Part shown: positions 13,901-23,144 of the stretch, piece after piece | Numbering within the stretch: position 1 is the first letter of the stretch | Layout of the letters: every line of letters starts with the position of its first letter | Source: Adiantum capillus-veneris | Lineage: Eukaryota > Streptophyta > Polypodiopsida > Polypodiales > Pteridaceae | NCBI GenBank assembly: GCA_014529385.2 | Contig: CM043948.1 | Span: 25,602,451-25,666,450 of the forward strand | DNA length: 64,000 bases | Reading direction: 5' to 3' | Notes under the pieces: model-generated | Seen by the model: the letters and a program-made list of their open reading frames with translations, nothing else | Told to the model about the DNA's origin: nothing | Database searches by the model: none | Position numbers and translations under genes: made by a program

Positions 13901-13963
13901 GAAGTCTGTTACCAAATCCTCCCCCTTCTTTCCTTTAAATGTTGGAAATGCTACACTTGCCAT
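10946..13963 (-). CDS. Element D gag-protease-RT polyprotein
   Basis: Open frame of about 1,005 codons from ATG 13963 (MASVAFPTFKGKKGEDL). Upstream in-frame codons have no ATG, so this start is preferred. Residues about 1-190 are retrotransposon gag (SRVRIFKHLMKLEARSWYNAL). A zinc knuckle CYNCEEDGHGMYYC is near residue 255. A Pro-rich linker follows. The retropepsin has TYIDGGAQIYVM (Asp-Gly-Gly in place of Asp-Ser/Thr-Gly) near residue 480 and LILGRPWL. RT carries [32 protein letters not shown] and FIDDFCIYS. The frame stops at TAG 10946 inside the first RNase H. It is the best-preserved long gag-pol frame in the window. Confidence 0.9.
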   Translation of the reverse strand: MASVAFPTFKGKKGEDLVTDFLDDFEVACVVSNKDTDESRVRIFKHLMKLEARSWYNALPQATKDGWEPLKTTFKRIFGGGTTLENLWDKLRDLKQEGLLEYATYESKFVDLWERWVESLARGKAAPDFLKKDRFTHGLWPLLKEKVKGRFLATYELAVEIARLKDKKLRMKSKETESTKAGTSRRPATTTTTIPPPPALGVRDDQQDMLAHITDQLQNLYVHLIQQGRSQERDQDSGRARRQNREYHCYNCEEDGHGMYYCPKPRQNYNRGGRRNQLSPPRERTPPPRAPPPPTQILHPPQTPLQSSIPPLPPAPPPDRPVNIIRLEEKGKAVVVDPPRAKERDKDKEKVTFLEPLEAMTVKRARREKATQSDDERIMRGETSKRPSRPRRKLGITDFQLGESSKPYDLTLDVAEQGPKITWPQLLHLAPKVRRQWSKMVSTRRSKTKVAGEISGCNMDDILPIVNVNIKGKRVGNTYIDGGAQIYVMSEAMMLRLGLEVDKPSPCKAKMANNAKVKCVGVVSAVKIKAFNTEVEVDVFVMPTKGEGYPLILGRPWLMAMKAKQDWGTSLLRMTGKKGETIYYDMRIGKQKQMNLETSADETTSESSSSEEETTSTDESDSSIDVMGIIMKDPQRVSTTGDPSPKGQPNEEESKSPGLGGSRLKGMLSTELTLEEKDSFLQMLRGFPNLFIDNYERITGITLVEHHIKLKEGVKQVVQKLRRLGVIQEKALLAEVRKLLEAGFIYPVENSEWVSPIVVTPKKNGKWRVCVDYKPLNAATKRDHFPLPFLDEILNEVAGFECYTVCDGYSGYFQIRIALEDQLKTTFITPWGCFAYRVMPFGLTNAPATFQRYVTYVFQPFFGTSIRVFIDDFCIYSSRISHLEKVIEGLARLQSLGGQLNVDKCHIGESKVILLGHEISAKGINADPSKVSALIALPSPTTARQLVSFLQKVRYLSRFIHLLSQLVLPLQQLTQRSTFTWDEESEHHYNKVKEVLATLPTISPP

Positions 13964-13999
13964 GATTACTGAGAGAGAGCTAGAAAGACACACTGCTTA

Positions 14000-14800
14000 A
14001 CTTGCAAAAGTTTTTTCTTCTTTACAAGGAGGCGTGTATACCCTCTTATACTAGGACATAGATTAAAACTTCAAACGGTACATTGCCTTGTACCAAAGGT
14101 AGGACAAATGGTTGATCTGATGCCAAAACCTCAAAAAATCGCTCCCCACCCAGCATGGTGTCAATGACGTGCTGGTAGTGAGCCTTCAAATCCAGTATTA
14201 CCTTGATTGAGCGTACACGTGTTGGTATGTGTGATCTGTCTTGAGATAGGTTGTACTGATTCATGTCAAGCTTAGAGGTGCTTAGTCACTGTCCAAGCTT
14301 GTGGGAGAGGGTGGTGTTCTTTCTTGAAACAAACTCAGTAGATCCCTAGTTTCTCTAGTGAGAGTGTGAGCCAATGATTCCGTTATCTGTGCTGCAGCAT
14401 CAGGTGCGACTTGAAAACTGACTGTGATAATTACCTCGGTGACTTGAGTTACCCGATTCTCAAAGTAGAATAGTGTTGATTCTCTATTGTGTAGAGCTCC
14501 TTCCATTTTGTTGTTGTGGGTTGGTTGTAGGTTGCGGACATGGTTTCGACCTTCTCCTTCTTCTTCTTGGCACTTGGCCTATGTATATCCACTAGGTTTG
14601 GCGTGTTGGTTGACTCTCCCACTGCAAATCGATTACCGTTACGCTTGGCACTCGAGCTTCGATGGAGATGCGCAGTTCGTCTAGTTGTGCTTGGAGCTCT
14701 TCTTCTTCTGTGGTCCAATTAGCAAATCCTGCTAGCCATTCATCCATTCACAATAGTTTAGGGGTTTCAGTCTTGTAAACTGAAGGGTTTCATGAAAAGA
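14000..14800 (-). other. Element D leader with extra reading frames before gag
   Basis: About 800 bp separate the PBS from gag. On the minus strand an ATG at 14747 opens a 50-codon frame (MDEWLAGFANW, then a Glu-rich helix-like stretch). Further frames follow at 14506-14282 (MEGALHNRESTLFYFENRV) and 14264-14046 (MNQYNLSQDRSHI). They lie in different frames and may be one broken ORF. Tat-lineage elements often carry an ORF here, but I recognise no domain. Which frames were ever translated is unknown. Confidence 0.45.
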
Positions 14801-14820
14801 TCCTCAGTGGGGGCACCAAA
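14799..14820 (-). other. Element D primer-binding site
   Basis: On the minus strand, right after the 5' LTR, the sequence is TTTGGTGCCCCCACTGAGG. It starts with TGG after a short spacer as PBSs do, but is not the initiator-Met type. I cannot name the tRNA. Confidence 0.6.
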
Positions 14821-16379
14821 TGACGGGAGCAAAGCGAACCCCGAACCCCGACAGCCTCTAAAACACCGGGGACCGAATGGCGCGCCTCGAGCCTGTCATG
14901 GTAAAGCAAACAGGGGGCACCACCTAGCTTCAACGGCTAGGATGCAAACAACACACCACCATAACAAAGTTTTCATCCAAGAGAGATGGATGCTTGGGAG
15001 TAATGATGAAAAGGAAAGGGAATGAGATCAAGTGAGAGAGAGAGAGAGAGAGTGAGGGAGGGGGTATAGCGGCTTAGTACTTAGGCATCACAAAAGGATG
15101 GCGAATCCGCACACCCTTCACACATACACAAGCTCACTCCAAAAAACACAAGACTAGGTGGCGGTTCCGCACACCTCACATGGGCAAAACATTGCAAGAA
15201 AACATACTCACAAAACCTCAAGATTTATTTAGAGAATTAGGCGATGAAATGGGGAGCATAGGGTAGGGGAATGAGAAGGGAGAGAGTGGTAGAGCACATG
15301 GCGGATAGGTGGGAGTTGATGGCGAAGACTCTCACGAGGATTATGGCCATCATCCTTCATTTAGTTGCCCTTCATCTTCCATAGCCAAGGGTGTAGAGGT
15401 CATGCTCAAGACAAGCATGGTGATTGCGGTGATGGTGATGGTGTGGGTGTGTGTGTGTGTGTGTGTGCACTAGGCACACACAGTGCATAGTGTGTTCTTT
15501 GGTGATGTTGTGTGTGTTTAGTGTGATGGTGACCCCTCTTTATATAGGGGAGGAGGGGGGAGAAATTCTAGAATTTAGAAATGAAGAAATCATTATCTAC
15601 ATGGGCCATGTGACTGTGGGCCCCACTTGTCTGGCTGTGTGTATATGTGCCAGAACAGCAGTCTCATGAGAGAGAGACTAAGAGAGAGAGATGGGTTGAT
15701 GAAAAAAAAGTGAGAGGTGACATGGAGAATAAAGTAATTACAAGAGGGGAGAGAGGGGAGTGTGTTCAGAGGTGAATCTATGTGCAGATGTGTGTGAACA
15801 CAAGAAAAAATCAGGTAACCACTGGGTGGGGATGGGTCCGTGGGTACCTTTTTCAGTGAAACTGAGTGTGTGTGAGTGTGGGGGAGGTTATTTAGCTACA
15901 AGACAAGAGATATGGCGTCCTTTAGAGAGAGAGGGGGATATTTGGGTCATGGGATATGATAGGAGAGAGAAAGAGGGGGTGGGATATACTATTTTGGAAG
16001 ATAGGGTAGGTTGCATGTGAGTTAGGGTGCATTATTGGTGAGTTATAATGCATTATTGGTGAGAGGTGGGGTAGCTTGAGGGGAGAGAGAAAGGAGAAAG
16101 GACAAGGGGAAGAGAGAGGGGGTTGACCTTTTGAGTGGAGGAGAGGAAAAGGGACACCCGGCGGGGCAACAGTGAAGAAAAAGGAGGCAAGGTGGGGATG
16201 GGCTACCCCGCAGACATGAGGTGGCCTATTTTACCTTTCTTATATATTTACATAATCATACTTTATTTTTTCTTACTTTTTCCAATGCCTTTATCACTCC
16301 CTCCATAAGAGGGGGTTTTCATGGGGTGGGGACGAGAGAAGAGGGGTATGGGAGCTTGGCTTGTGAAAAGCCCCCATCA
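14821..16379 (-). repeat. Element D 5' LTR
   Basis: 1,559 bp, nearly identical to 7132-8685. Differences include a longer GT run near 15450 and scattered substitutions. TATA-like sequence on the minus strand lies at about 15536-15548. The low divergence suggests a fairly recent insertion. Confidence 0.93.
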
Positions 16380-16383
16380 ACGA

Positions 16384-17045
16384 CATGCAAGCAATCTGTG
16401 GGCAACCCCCCTTGCAAGGAGGAGCCGCCGAGGCGGACCTGCGTCAAAATCACCCATCGTGGGCTCTACGACTGTGCGTTGGGCGGGGGAGGATTTCATG
16501 ACCTTGGGCCGAAGCCCCTAGCTCACCTCAGTGGCCGCCATGGCCGGTTTCCTTGCCCGCGCGCTGCTGCGAGCGGCCATAGCCACTGTGTGCTTGTTTT
16601 TTCCCACTACACCGGCGCCCAACCCCCTTGGGGGTTAGTGGCCACACCCTATTTCCAACAACAAGGGGCGGTATCCACAGTGTACCGCACCCCCTTCCTC
16701 GTGTGTGGATTCGGCAAGGTCCAGAGAGGTGCGGCATCTCGACACGGCCGTCACAAACTTCGGGCACCAAATTCTGCGTATTATCGGCAGAAACTCAGAG
16801 ATTTAAGAAAACCATTCCGACGGGAGTTCAAAGTACAATTACCTTTCAAAATCAATTAACAATTGCAAGTATAATTGATTCGGCTACCAAGAAATTGCAA
16901 AATTCCCTATACGGCGGACAATTCGAGTCGATTTCCACCGGGATACTATCGATTTTGATGGAATTAGCAAGGCTAATTACACTTTGTGAGTGCTCTCAAT
17001 CTCATGTATTTTTTCAGACTATCCCTTGCACCGCACTGTGTTGCC
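16384..17045 (+). other. Element B leader, right part
   Basis: Continues the B 5' untranslated leader interrupted at 7131. It is more GC-rich than its surroundings (16380-16760). No gene is supported. An apparent 212-codon frame (16221-16859) runs across the D/B junction and is a chance chimera. Confidence 0.6.
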
Positions 17046-18303
17046 ATGGATTCGGATATCGATATGACATTTGATTTTGAGCAAAGTACGCCTGATCCTG
17101 CCAATGATGGCCTGTGGCCAGCGGATCCTCTCAAGGAGAGTACCCGCGATGCTACGACAGGTGATGACACTTACAAATTGCTCGATATTCAAGAATTTCG
17201 TGCACTTCAGACACGCATGACAATCATGGATGAAAATTTTAAAGCTTTAAATGAAAATGTTACTAAACTATCCACATTAGTAATTCAATTAATGCAACAG
17301 CAGTCCAAGGGTCCTGCTGATACGCACATGTATGAGCACGATGCTACACAAGGGCAAGGCCCTTCTAATCTATGGCAAGGGCCAAATACTGATAGATTGT
17401 ATACTCTCACTGCAAAAGAGGTGGATGAATTGTTGAAAAACACCAAACCACCAATTTTTAAGGGAGAAGACCAAGACCACAATAAGGATGTAGTGAATAT
17501 CTTTCTCATCAAGTGGGATGGAATTCACACCTGATGGCGTACTCCGGACGTAGTCAGAGCTCTGCAAACGAGCTTAACTCTAGAAGGCAAGGCCTACAAA
17601 GGGTGGATGTCTCTCAAGGAGAAGAACATCATACCACAGAGTTGGGAAGCTTTTGAAGCTATGTTTAGCAAAGAGTTTTTGCCTACAAATGAGGCAGATC
17701 GGAATTGGACGGCTTGGGACACATGTTCCATGTGCCAATACCCATCATTGCTTGAATATATCTCTCATTATTGGGATGTTATCCTCAAATTGGAAGGCTT
17801 AGATAACTTTCAACAAGTACGGGGGTTTGTACGAGCTGGAGCTTAAGAAGTACGTCAACACCCAAGATCCTAAAACACTTGAGGAAGCCATAGTGAAAGC
17901 ACATATTCATGATGATCTAGATGAAAAGAAAGCACATACTAGTCACGTGCCTACTAATACACACACTCAATATGGGCACAATAAAAGAAAATTTATAGTT
18001 GCCAATTCAGATGCATCTAAAAGATCCAAGGGGTCCAGGGGTCCTCTCTCTCCTGAGGACTTGGATAAAGCTAAGAAAGAAAAATTATGTTTTCAATGTT
18101 TAGGAAGCGGTCATGGCAAAAAGGATTGTCCCAAGGGGAAATCTACTGCTCATGGCAAGGAGAAAGCAGTGCACACGGTGCAACTGCTACCTCCTGAGTC
18201 TTCCTCACGCTTCTCTACAGTGGAAGTAGCACACACAGAGGTGGTACATAAATGCTGTCTCACAGATTCTATGTGGCAACAAACCTTTGGACCACATAGT
18301 TAG
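17046..18303 (+). pseudogene. Element B gag, broken
   Basis: Starts at ATG 17046 (MDSDIDMTFDFEQS). A coiled-coil-like stretch (LQTRMTIMDENFKALNENV) precedes a gag core (NIIPQSWEAFEAMFSKEFLP). The C-terminus has a zinc knuckle CFQCLGSGHGKKDC near 18088-18130. TGA at 17532 (one change from Arg CGA) and a frameshift near 17830 break it. It would form the particle and bind RNA. Confidence 0.82.
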
Positions 18304-18308
18304 TATGT

Positions 18309-18850
18309 ATGCATGGATCTCTGCAAGGCCACAAGGTGCGCATCTTGGTAGATGACGGTGCTACTCACAATTTCATCAATTATGGATCAGTGAAAAAACT
18401 CAAATTGTCTCAAACTCCGAGTACCCATGGCTACAAGGTAGCAATGATGAATGGACATGATACCAAAATCTGGGATACTCAATGACGAGCTGTTCCATTG
18501 GAAGTACAAGGTTACTCCACATGCTTGGATTTTCAGGTTATGAACATGGAAAGGGAAGATTTGGTTCTTGGTAGGGAGTGGTTGCATAGCTTAGGACCAT
18601 CACTGAAGCGTAGCTATGAGCACAATAGCTTGATGTTTGAATCCCATGGCGCACATGTGTTGTTAGGAGAGAAGGATATACCTTCATCACCATTGTTTTG
18701 TACCGTTGAGCTTATGAAACTCGTTTCTGATAATGAAATAGATCAAGTTTATTGTACTACTCACTGTCTCATTTTCTTTCTAACATTGAATCTGTTGAAC
18801 ATTCCTCAACGCCGCATGCTTCTCTCTCATCTCTTCCATCAATGACTAAT
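18309..18850 (+). pseudogene. Element B protease region
   Basis: Frame from 18309 reads VRILVDDGATHNFINYG, the retropepsin active site with Asp-Asp-Gly-Ala. It continues past a TGA near 18483 into DLVLGREWLHSLGPS, the conserved second protease motif. It released mature proteins from the polyprotein and is now broken. Confidence 0.8.
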
Positions 18851-20237
18851 TCTAAACAAGCAAACGTTGCTACTGAATTACAAAAATTATTAAGGGAATT
18901 TCAAGATGTTTTTCCTAATGATTTGCCACCAGGATTACCACCAACATGATCGGTGCAACATAGCATTGATGTGGCTGCAGACTGTAAACCTGTCAGTAAA
19001 CCGCCTTATCGTATGAGTTATGTTGAAGCTCCTGAGGTGGAATGTCAGCTTGCTGACTACCTTAGCAGAGGGTATATACAACCCAGTTCTTCACCATGGG
19101 ATTCTCCTATCCTATTAGTGAAGAAAAAAGACGGTAGTATGTGCATGTGTGTAGACTACCGTGGCTTAAATGCGGTTACGGTTAAGAACAAATACCCATT
19201 TCCCCGAGTAGATGAGTTGTTTGATAAACTCACTCATGCTTGCATTTTTATGAAAATAGACTTGCAGTCAGGATATCACCAAGTCCATATTCGACTTGCT
19301 GATATACCCAAAACTGCATTCCGAACACGGTTTGGACACTACAAGTTCTTGGTGATGCCCTTTGGGTTAACTAATGCGCCCGCAACATTCATGACACTTA
19401 TGGATAGTGTCTTGAAGCCGTACTTGGGCAAATTTGTCATTGTTTTCCTCGATGACATACTAGTCTACAATGCTTCTGAAGAAGAACACTTACAACATCT
19501 CAGGAAGTTGTTTGAGTTGTTACGAACAGACAAATTATATGCCAAGGAATCTAAGTGTGATTTTCTAAAAGATGAAATTCACTATTTAGGGCATGTTATT
19601 TTAGCTAATGGGCTATATATGGATCAATCCAAAGTGGATACCATCCGGAAATGGCCTTCTCCTAAAAATCTAGAAGAGCTACATATTTTTTTGGGATTTG
19701 CAGGTTTTTACCGAAGGTTCGTTAAAAACTATGCTAATATTGCTGTTCCCACGACGGATCAACTAAATGGCAAATGCAAAGCTTTTCAGTGGGGATTTGC
19801 TCAACAACAGAGTTTTGATTATGCTCAAGGATGCATTAGCTACAGCTCCCATACTGGCTATTGTAGATCCTTTGAAACAATTCATTTTGGAAAGGGATGC
19901 CAGTGACCGTGCTATTGGAGCAGTCCTGTTACAAGACAGACGTCTGATTGCATTTGAAAGCAAGAAGCTTGATGCAGCTCAGCAGAACTACTCTGCTTAT
20001 GAGCGCGAATTCTATGCAATAGTGTCTGCCTTAAAAACATAGCGGCATTATCTGTATGGTGCTCAGTTTGAGATTGTGTTTGACCATGAAAGCATCAAAT
20101 GGTTTACACAACAAATGGATTTGAAGGGTCGGAAAGCCAGGTGGGCCGAAATTCTTCAGGAATATGATGCCAAGCCAAGGTATCATAAAGGTCGATACAA
20201 TGTGGTGGCTGCTGACGCTCTAAGTCGTATGCCGTAG
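18850..20237 (+). pseudogene. Element B reverse transcriptase and RNase H
   Basis: RT reads from LREFQDVFPNDLPPGLP across TGA 18947 to [49 protein letters not shown] and catalytic [11 protein letters not shown] frameshift near 19780 moves RNase H into another frame: [18 protein letters not shown], then TAG 20040 in place of the usual Trp, then RKARWAEILQEYD and VVAADALSRM, ending at TAG 20235. Order and motifs are those of a chromovirus. Confidence 0.88.
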
Positions 20238-20818
20238 ATCAATTCTCTCTTGTTCACAGAACCTTGTAGTGAATTTTTGGATTCTCTCAAAGGCAAATAT
20301 GAGCTCGGTAGAATGTCCGACAAGCATAGGATCGGTATAAGAAGTATGCTGATGAGAAACGTTAGCAAGTTACCTTCGAAGAAGGGGAGGAAGTATTTTT
20401 ACGTGTGCCAGAACATTCAGAAAGTCTGAAAACTGGGCCAACACCTAAATTATCTCCCCGATATTGTGGGCCTTTCAAAATACTCAAGCGAGTAGGTGAT
20501 CGTGCCTACAAATTATTGCTACCTTCACATTCTCGTATTCATCTGGTGTTTCATGTAAGCCGTTTACATAAGCGGTTACATGGGGATGACAATGTCATTG
20601 ACCAACAGATTTTGGTTGATTTCATTGAATCTCCTACCTTACCACATGAGCTTGAACGTGTTCTCGATTATCATGAGTTGCATACACGTCATCATGTACA
20701 TCAACAAGCCTTAATCAAGTGGAAAGACCGACCTGAGGAAGGTGCCACTTGGAAAAACATTAGTGTTCTTAAGAAGAAGTTCCCCACTTTTGTTTTCGAG
20801 GACGAAAACTCTTCTTAA
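20238..20818 (+). pseudogene. Element B integrase C-terminus and chromodomain, core deleted
   Basis: Soon after RNase H, the sequence resumes at KKYADEKR-stop-QVTFEEGEEVF, then LSPRYCGPFKILKRVGDRAYKL and IHLVFHVSRLHK (integrase C-terminal domain). It ends with a chromodomain (ALIKWKDRPEEGATWKN) at 20690-20818. The HHCC zinc region and all catalytic DDE motifs, roughly 900 bp, are missing. B could therefore only move with integrase supplied in trans. Confidence 0.85.
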
Positions 20819-20829
20819 GGGGGGAGTAA
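20815..20829 (+). other. Element B polypurine tract
   Basis: TAAGGGGGGAGTAA directly precedes the 3' LTR, as expected for the plus-strand primer. The TAA at its start is the chromodomain stop codon. Confidence 0.8.
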
Positions 20830-20981
20830 TGTCAGGACACAGGCAAGGCTGGACTAGACAAGGGAAGGGCCGGGCTAGGCAGTGTGGAAAGGGAGTCCAA
20901 CTAGCGCAAAGGGCTAAGGGCTATGCTATATAGTGAGTGGTTGGGTGGTGGACTCCTAGGTCTAGTTCCCCTTGTCTAACA
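20830..20981 (+). repeat. Element B 3' LTR
   Basis: 152 bp from TGTCAGGACAC to TTGTCTAACA. It is followed by the TSD TGCCT at 20982-20986. Confidence 0.93.
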
Positions 20982-21130
20982 TGCCTGGTGAACATTTGAA
21001 AGTGCATAGCTACATGGTGTAGCTTAGAGGACTCCGTGAAGCCCTCATCTCCAAACGCCGCATTGAATTGTTGGATAAAGGCCAAGACTTTGTCCGTAGC
21101 ACCAAAAGTGCCATTGTAGGTAAGGAAAGA
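20982..21130 (-). pseudogene. Element A gag, middle piece
   Basis: 149 bp of A gag stranded between B and C. Its reverse complement matches C gag at about 23905-24035 (FGATDKVLAFIQQF, FGDEGFTESSKL). This small piece is what proves both insertions hit the same gag gene. Confidence 0.9.
21126..21130. repeat. Left TSD of element C (AAAGA)
   Basis: AAAGA precedes the C 5' LTR and is repeated at 30031-30035 after its 3' LTR. Fusing the flanks gives continuous A gag. Confidence 0.93.
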
Positions 21131-22727
21131 TGTCATAATAATCAATATCTAATTCTCTTAAATGATTTTCTCATATTAAACTGATCATTTAATGTGGGGA
21201 AGTGCCAGGGGAGAAAAAGCTAGAATATTGGTTAAGCTACCAGACCGGCCACAGTAGGGATCCAAAGGAGGGAAAATAGGGATCCAAAGGGAGGGCCATC
21301 TGCAAAAGAGCCATGTGCAACAATGGGCTAAAAAGACCCTAAGGTTCAGCCCATTAAGACTTCCAAAATGCTAAGGTTCCAAAATTCAAAGGTTGTGTCC
21401 AAAGGGTTAAAGCTTAGGGGGAATTGGATGCTTTGTGTGCTCTCCAAAGTCAATGCACATCCCTACATGGGAGGGGGCGAGACCTTCTTCTAGGGGATGA
21501 GAGAGAAAGCCACACACACACACACAAGCCCCTTTACACAAAGGGAATTGGGGACACATGTCAGCTCCCTAGCCTAGATGCCCACAAGATGTGCCCAATT
21601 CCTATTGGATGACCCTTGAAGTGGACCAATGAGAATTAAGCTAGAGTAAATCTAGTTTAATTAATTTAAAAACATTTAATAAAAGAAACCAATAAGAATT
21701 AAGTCTCCTAGAAGACTATTGGGCAGTCTCCCAAAGGGTCCAATGAGCATTCAGGAGCCCCATGGCTTGCCTGATTCCTATTGGCCAGGAGGCAAAGGGG
21801 TCCAATGAGAGTTTAGTTTAATTATTTAATTACCTCAAGCTCTCACAAAAGGGGAAAGGGGGACACATGTCAGAAGGCTATCACTTATGCTGCTTAATTG
21901 TAATTGGCTTGACTTGGGGAGGGCCAATGAGGCTGCAGGAAGAGCAAATAGCAAGGGGGCTCGCCCAAGAGAGAGGGGGGGCTGATTTTTTCTTGGCATT
22001 ATCACACACACACACACACACACTCACACAATCTCATGTGTGAAGAAAGAGAAGACTATCTCTTCCCAAGCTTTAATGGAGAACTCATCACCTACTCCAA
22101 GCTTGTGAGATAGAAGCCTACCTCAACACTCTCTTGGCATGTGGATGCAAATCCAACCAAGAGCCAAGCTTCAATGCATGCTCATCTCCTCTACCAAGCT
22201 AATTACTAAGCTAAGCTATGCTAATATGAGTGATTATGTGAGGAGATGTACATCTTTCTCGTAAGATACTCATTCTTCCTCTCAATCTACTCTCATACCC
22301 TGCTAGCTCTCACCATCTTCGAAGGTGTGTGAGGTCTTGGTTCTGAGAACGGGGATAATTCAAGTTGTGTTTGTTAAGTGTTTTTCTTAGTGCATGAAGC
22401 TTCCATCTTCATTGCACTAGCTAGTCTTGAAGGAACACAAAGAATTGTATTGTACAATGTCTCTCTTGATGGGAGAAACCATAATACAAAGCCTTTTGGA
22501 GGGGGGACCGGCTCCATGCAAATCCGGTCCTCAACTGTTGTCAATAGATTAATTTCTCTCTCTTTTGAAAGTATTGTTGATGCTATCTAACTAGGTGTTA
22601 TGCTTTTTGTTGCTCTCACCACCCAAGCACTCTTGTAATTCTCATTAGTAATCTATTCTAATGAAATGCCCACTATGTTCATGCTAATTTCCGCTACACA
22701 TAAGTTATTAGGCCATTAAATGTTACA
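21131..22727 (+). repeat. Element C 5' LTR
   Basis: 1,597 bp, TGTCATAATA ... AATGTTACA. Contains the inverted-CCAAT array (21604-21928), a CA microsatellite near 22005, and the repeated motif GGGGACACATGTCAG at about 21550 and 21860. Confidence 0.95.
21604..21928 (+). promoter_or_regulatory. Array of inverted CCAAT-box pairs in the LTR
   Basis: Nine CCAAT/ATTGG pentamers lie in 325 bp, about 0.6 being expected by chance at equal base use. Eight form four pairs ATTGG-(16-17 nt)-CCAAT starting at 21604, 21718, 21780 and 21903. A lone CCAAT lies at 21689. The right-hand box reads CCAATGAG in all four pairs. Pair starts fall roughly on a 61-bp period. CCAAT is the binding site of NF-Y-type factors, so this looks like the LTR enhancer. 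The function is inferred. Confidence 0.6.
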
Positions 22728-22728
22728 T

Positions 22729-22740
22729 TGGTATCAGAGC
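22729..22740 (+). other. Element C primer-binding site (initiator Met tRNA)
   Basis: TGGTATCAGAGC lies one base after the LTR. It is the canonical plant retrotransposon site complementary to the initiator-Met tRNA 3' end. Confidence 0.93.
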
Positions 22741-23144
22741 ACAAGGTTTCTCTTTTCTTGCTCAAGAAGGGAGGTCCTCAAGGTAGCTACAAATGGTTGG
22801 TATTATTAATTGCCTGTGAGTAAGTAGAATAGGGATTTTTCAGCCTTGCAGTGCGCCTGCCTTTGTGCAGTTAATGGGGCATCACCGTCGAGAGCTATGG
22901 TCTTAATAGTGGAGTCCTACGGGGCTTGCCTACGGCTTAACCACTATTGAGCTATTAGAAGCTTGACATGAGCCGGTGCTGTTTTGGTGTTGAAAGACCC
23001 TCTCTTCTATTCCTTGCAATTAATGGTATTCGAGCCGCGGGTTTAGTAGCTTGAGTGCTTTTTCTAAAGGGGTAAAGAGGAGTAGCAACTAGGGCTTGAA
23101 GTGCCAAAGTACACCTAAAAAGTTTACACCTAAAAGTTGTTAGA
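22741..23144 (+). other. Element C untranslated leader
   Basis: About 400 bp between the PBS and the gag ATG. It contains no gene I can support. The same leader is present in element A at about 30806-31203 on the minus strand. Confidence 0.7.

Larger units (their letters stand above)
7132..16379 (-). mobile_element. Element D: Athila/Tat-type gypsy with dual RNase H
   Basis: Minus-strand 9,248-bp LTR element nested in the leader of B. LTRs are 7132-8685 and 14821-16379 (about 1.55 kb, few differences by eye). It encodes gag, zinc knuckle, protease, RT, RNase H, a second archaeal-type RNase H, and integrase without a chromodomain. The dual RNase H and the RT motif DHFPLPFLDEIL point to the Athila/Tat branch of plant gypsy elements. 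A few frameshifts and stops break pol. It is the innermost insertion of its branch of the nest. Confidence 0.92.
6847..20981 (+). mobile_element. Element B: short-LTR chromovirus in A gag
   Basis: Plus-strand gypsy element with about 152-bp LTRs (6847-6999 and 20830-20981), 5-bp TSD TGCCT, and its leader split by element D (7132-16379). Without D and one TSD copy it is about 4.9 kb. Order is gag, zinc knuckle, protease, RT, RNase H, then only the integrase C-terminus and chromodomain. The integrase zinc-binding and DDE core are missing. With frameshifts and stops as well, it is non-autonomous. Very short LTRs and a chromodomain recall Reina/Galadriel-type chromoviruses, but the lineage is not settled here. 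Confidence 0.9.

Noticed and set aside
13383-14000. 205-codon plus-strand frame
   Set aside because: Exact antisense shadow of element D gag, which has clear motifs on the minus strand.
16221-16859. 212-codon plus-strand frame
   Set aside because: It starts in the LTR of element D and ends in the leader of element B, crossing their junction, and has no domain. Chance chimera.
22729-22740. tRNA gene fragment
   Set aside because: Only the 12-bp tRNA-complementary PBS is present, at the exact LTR edge; no cloverleaf around it.
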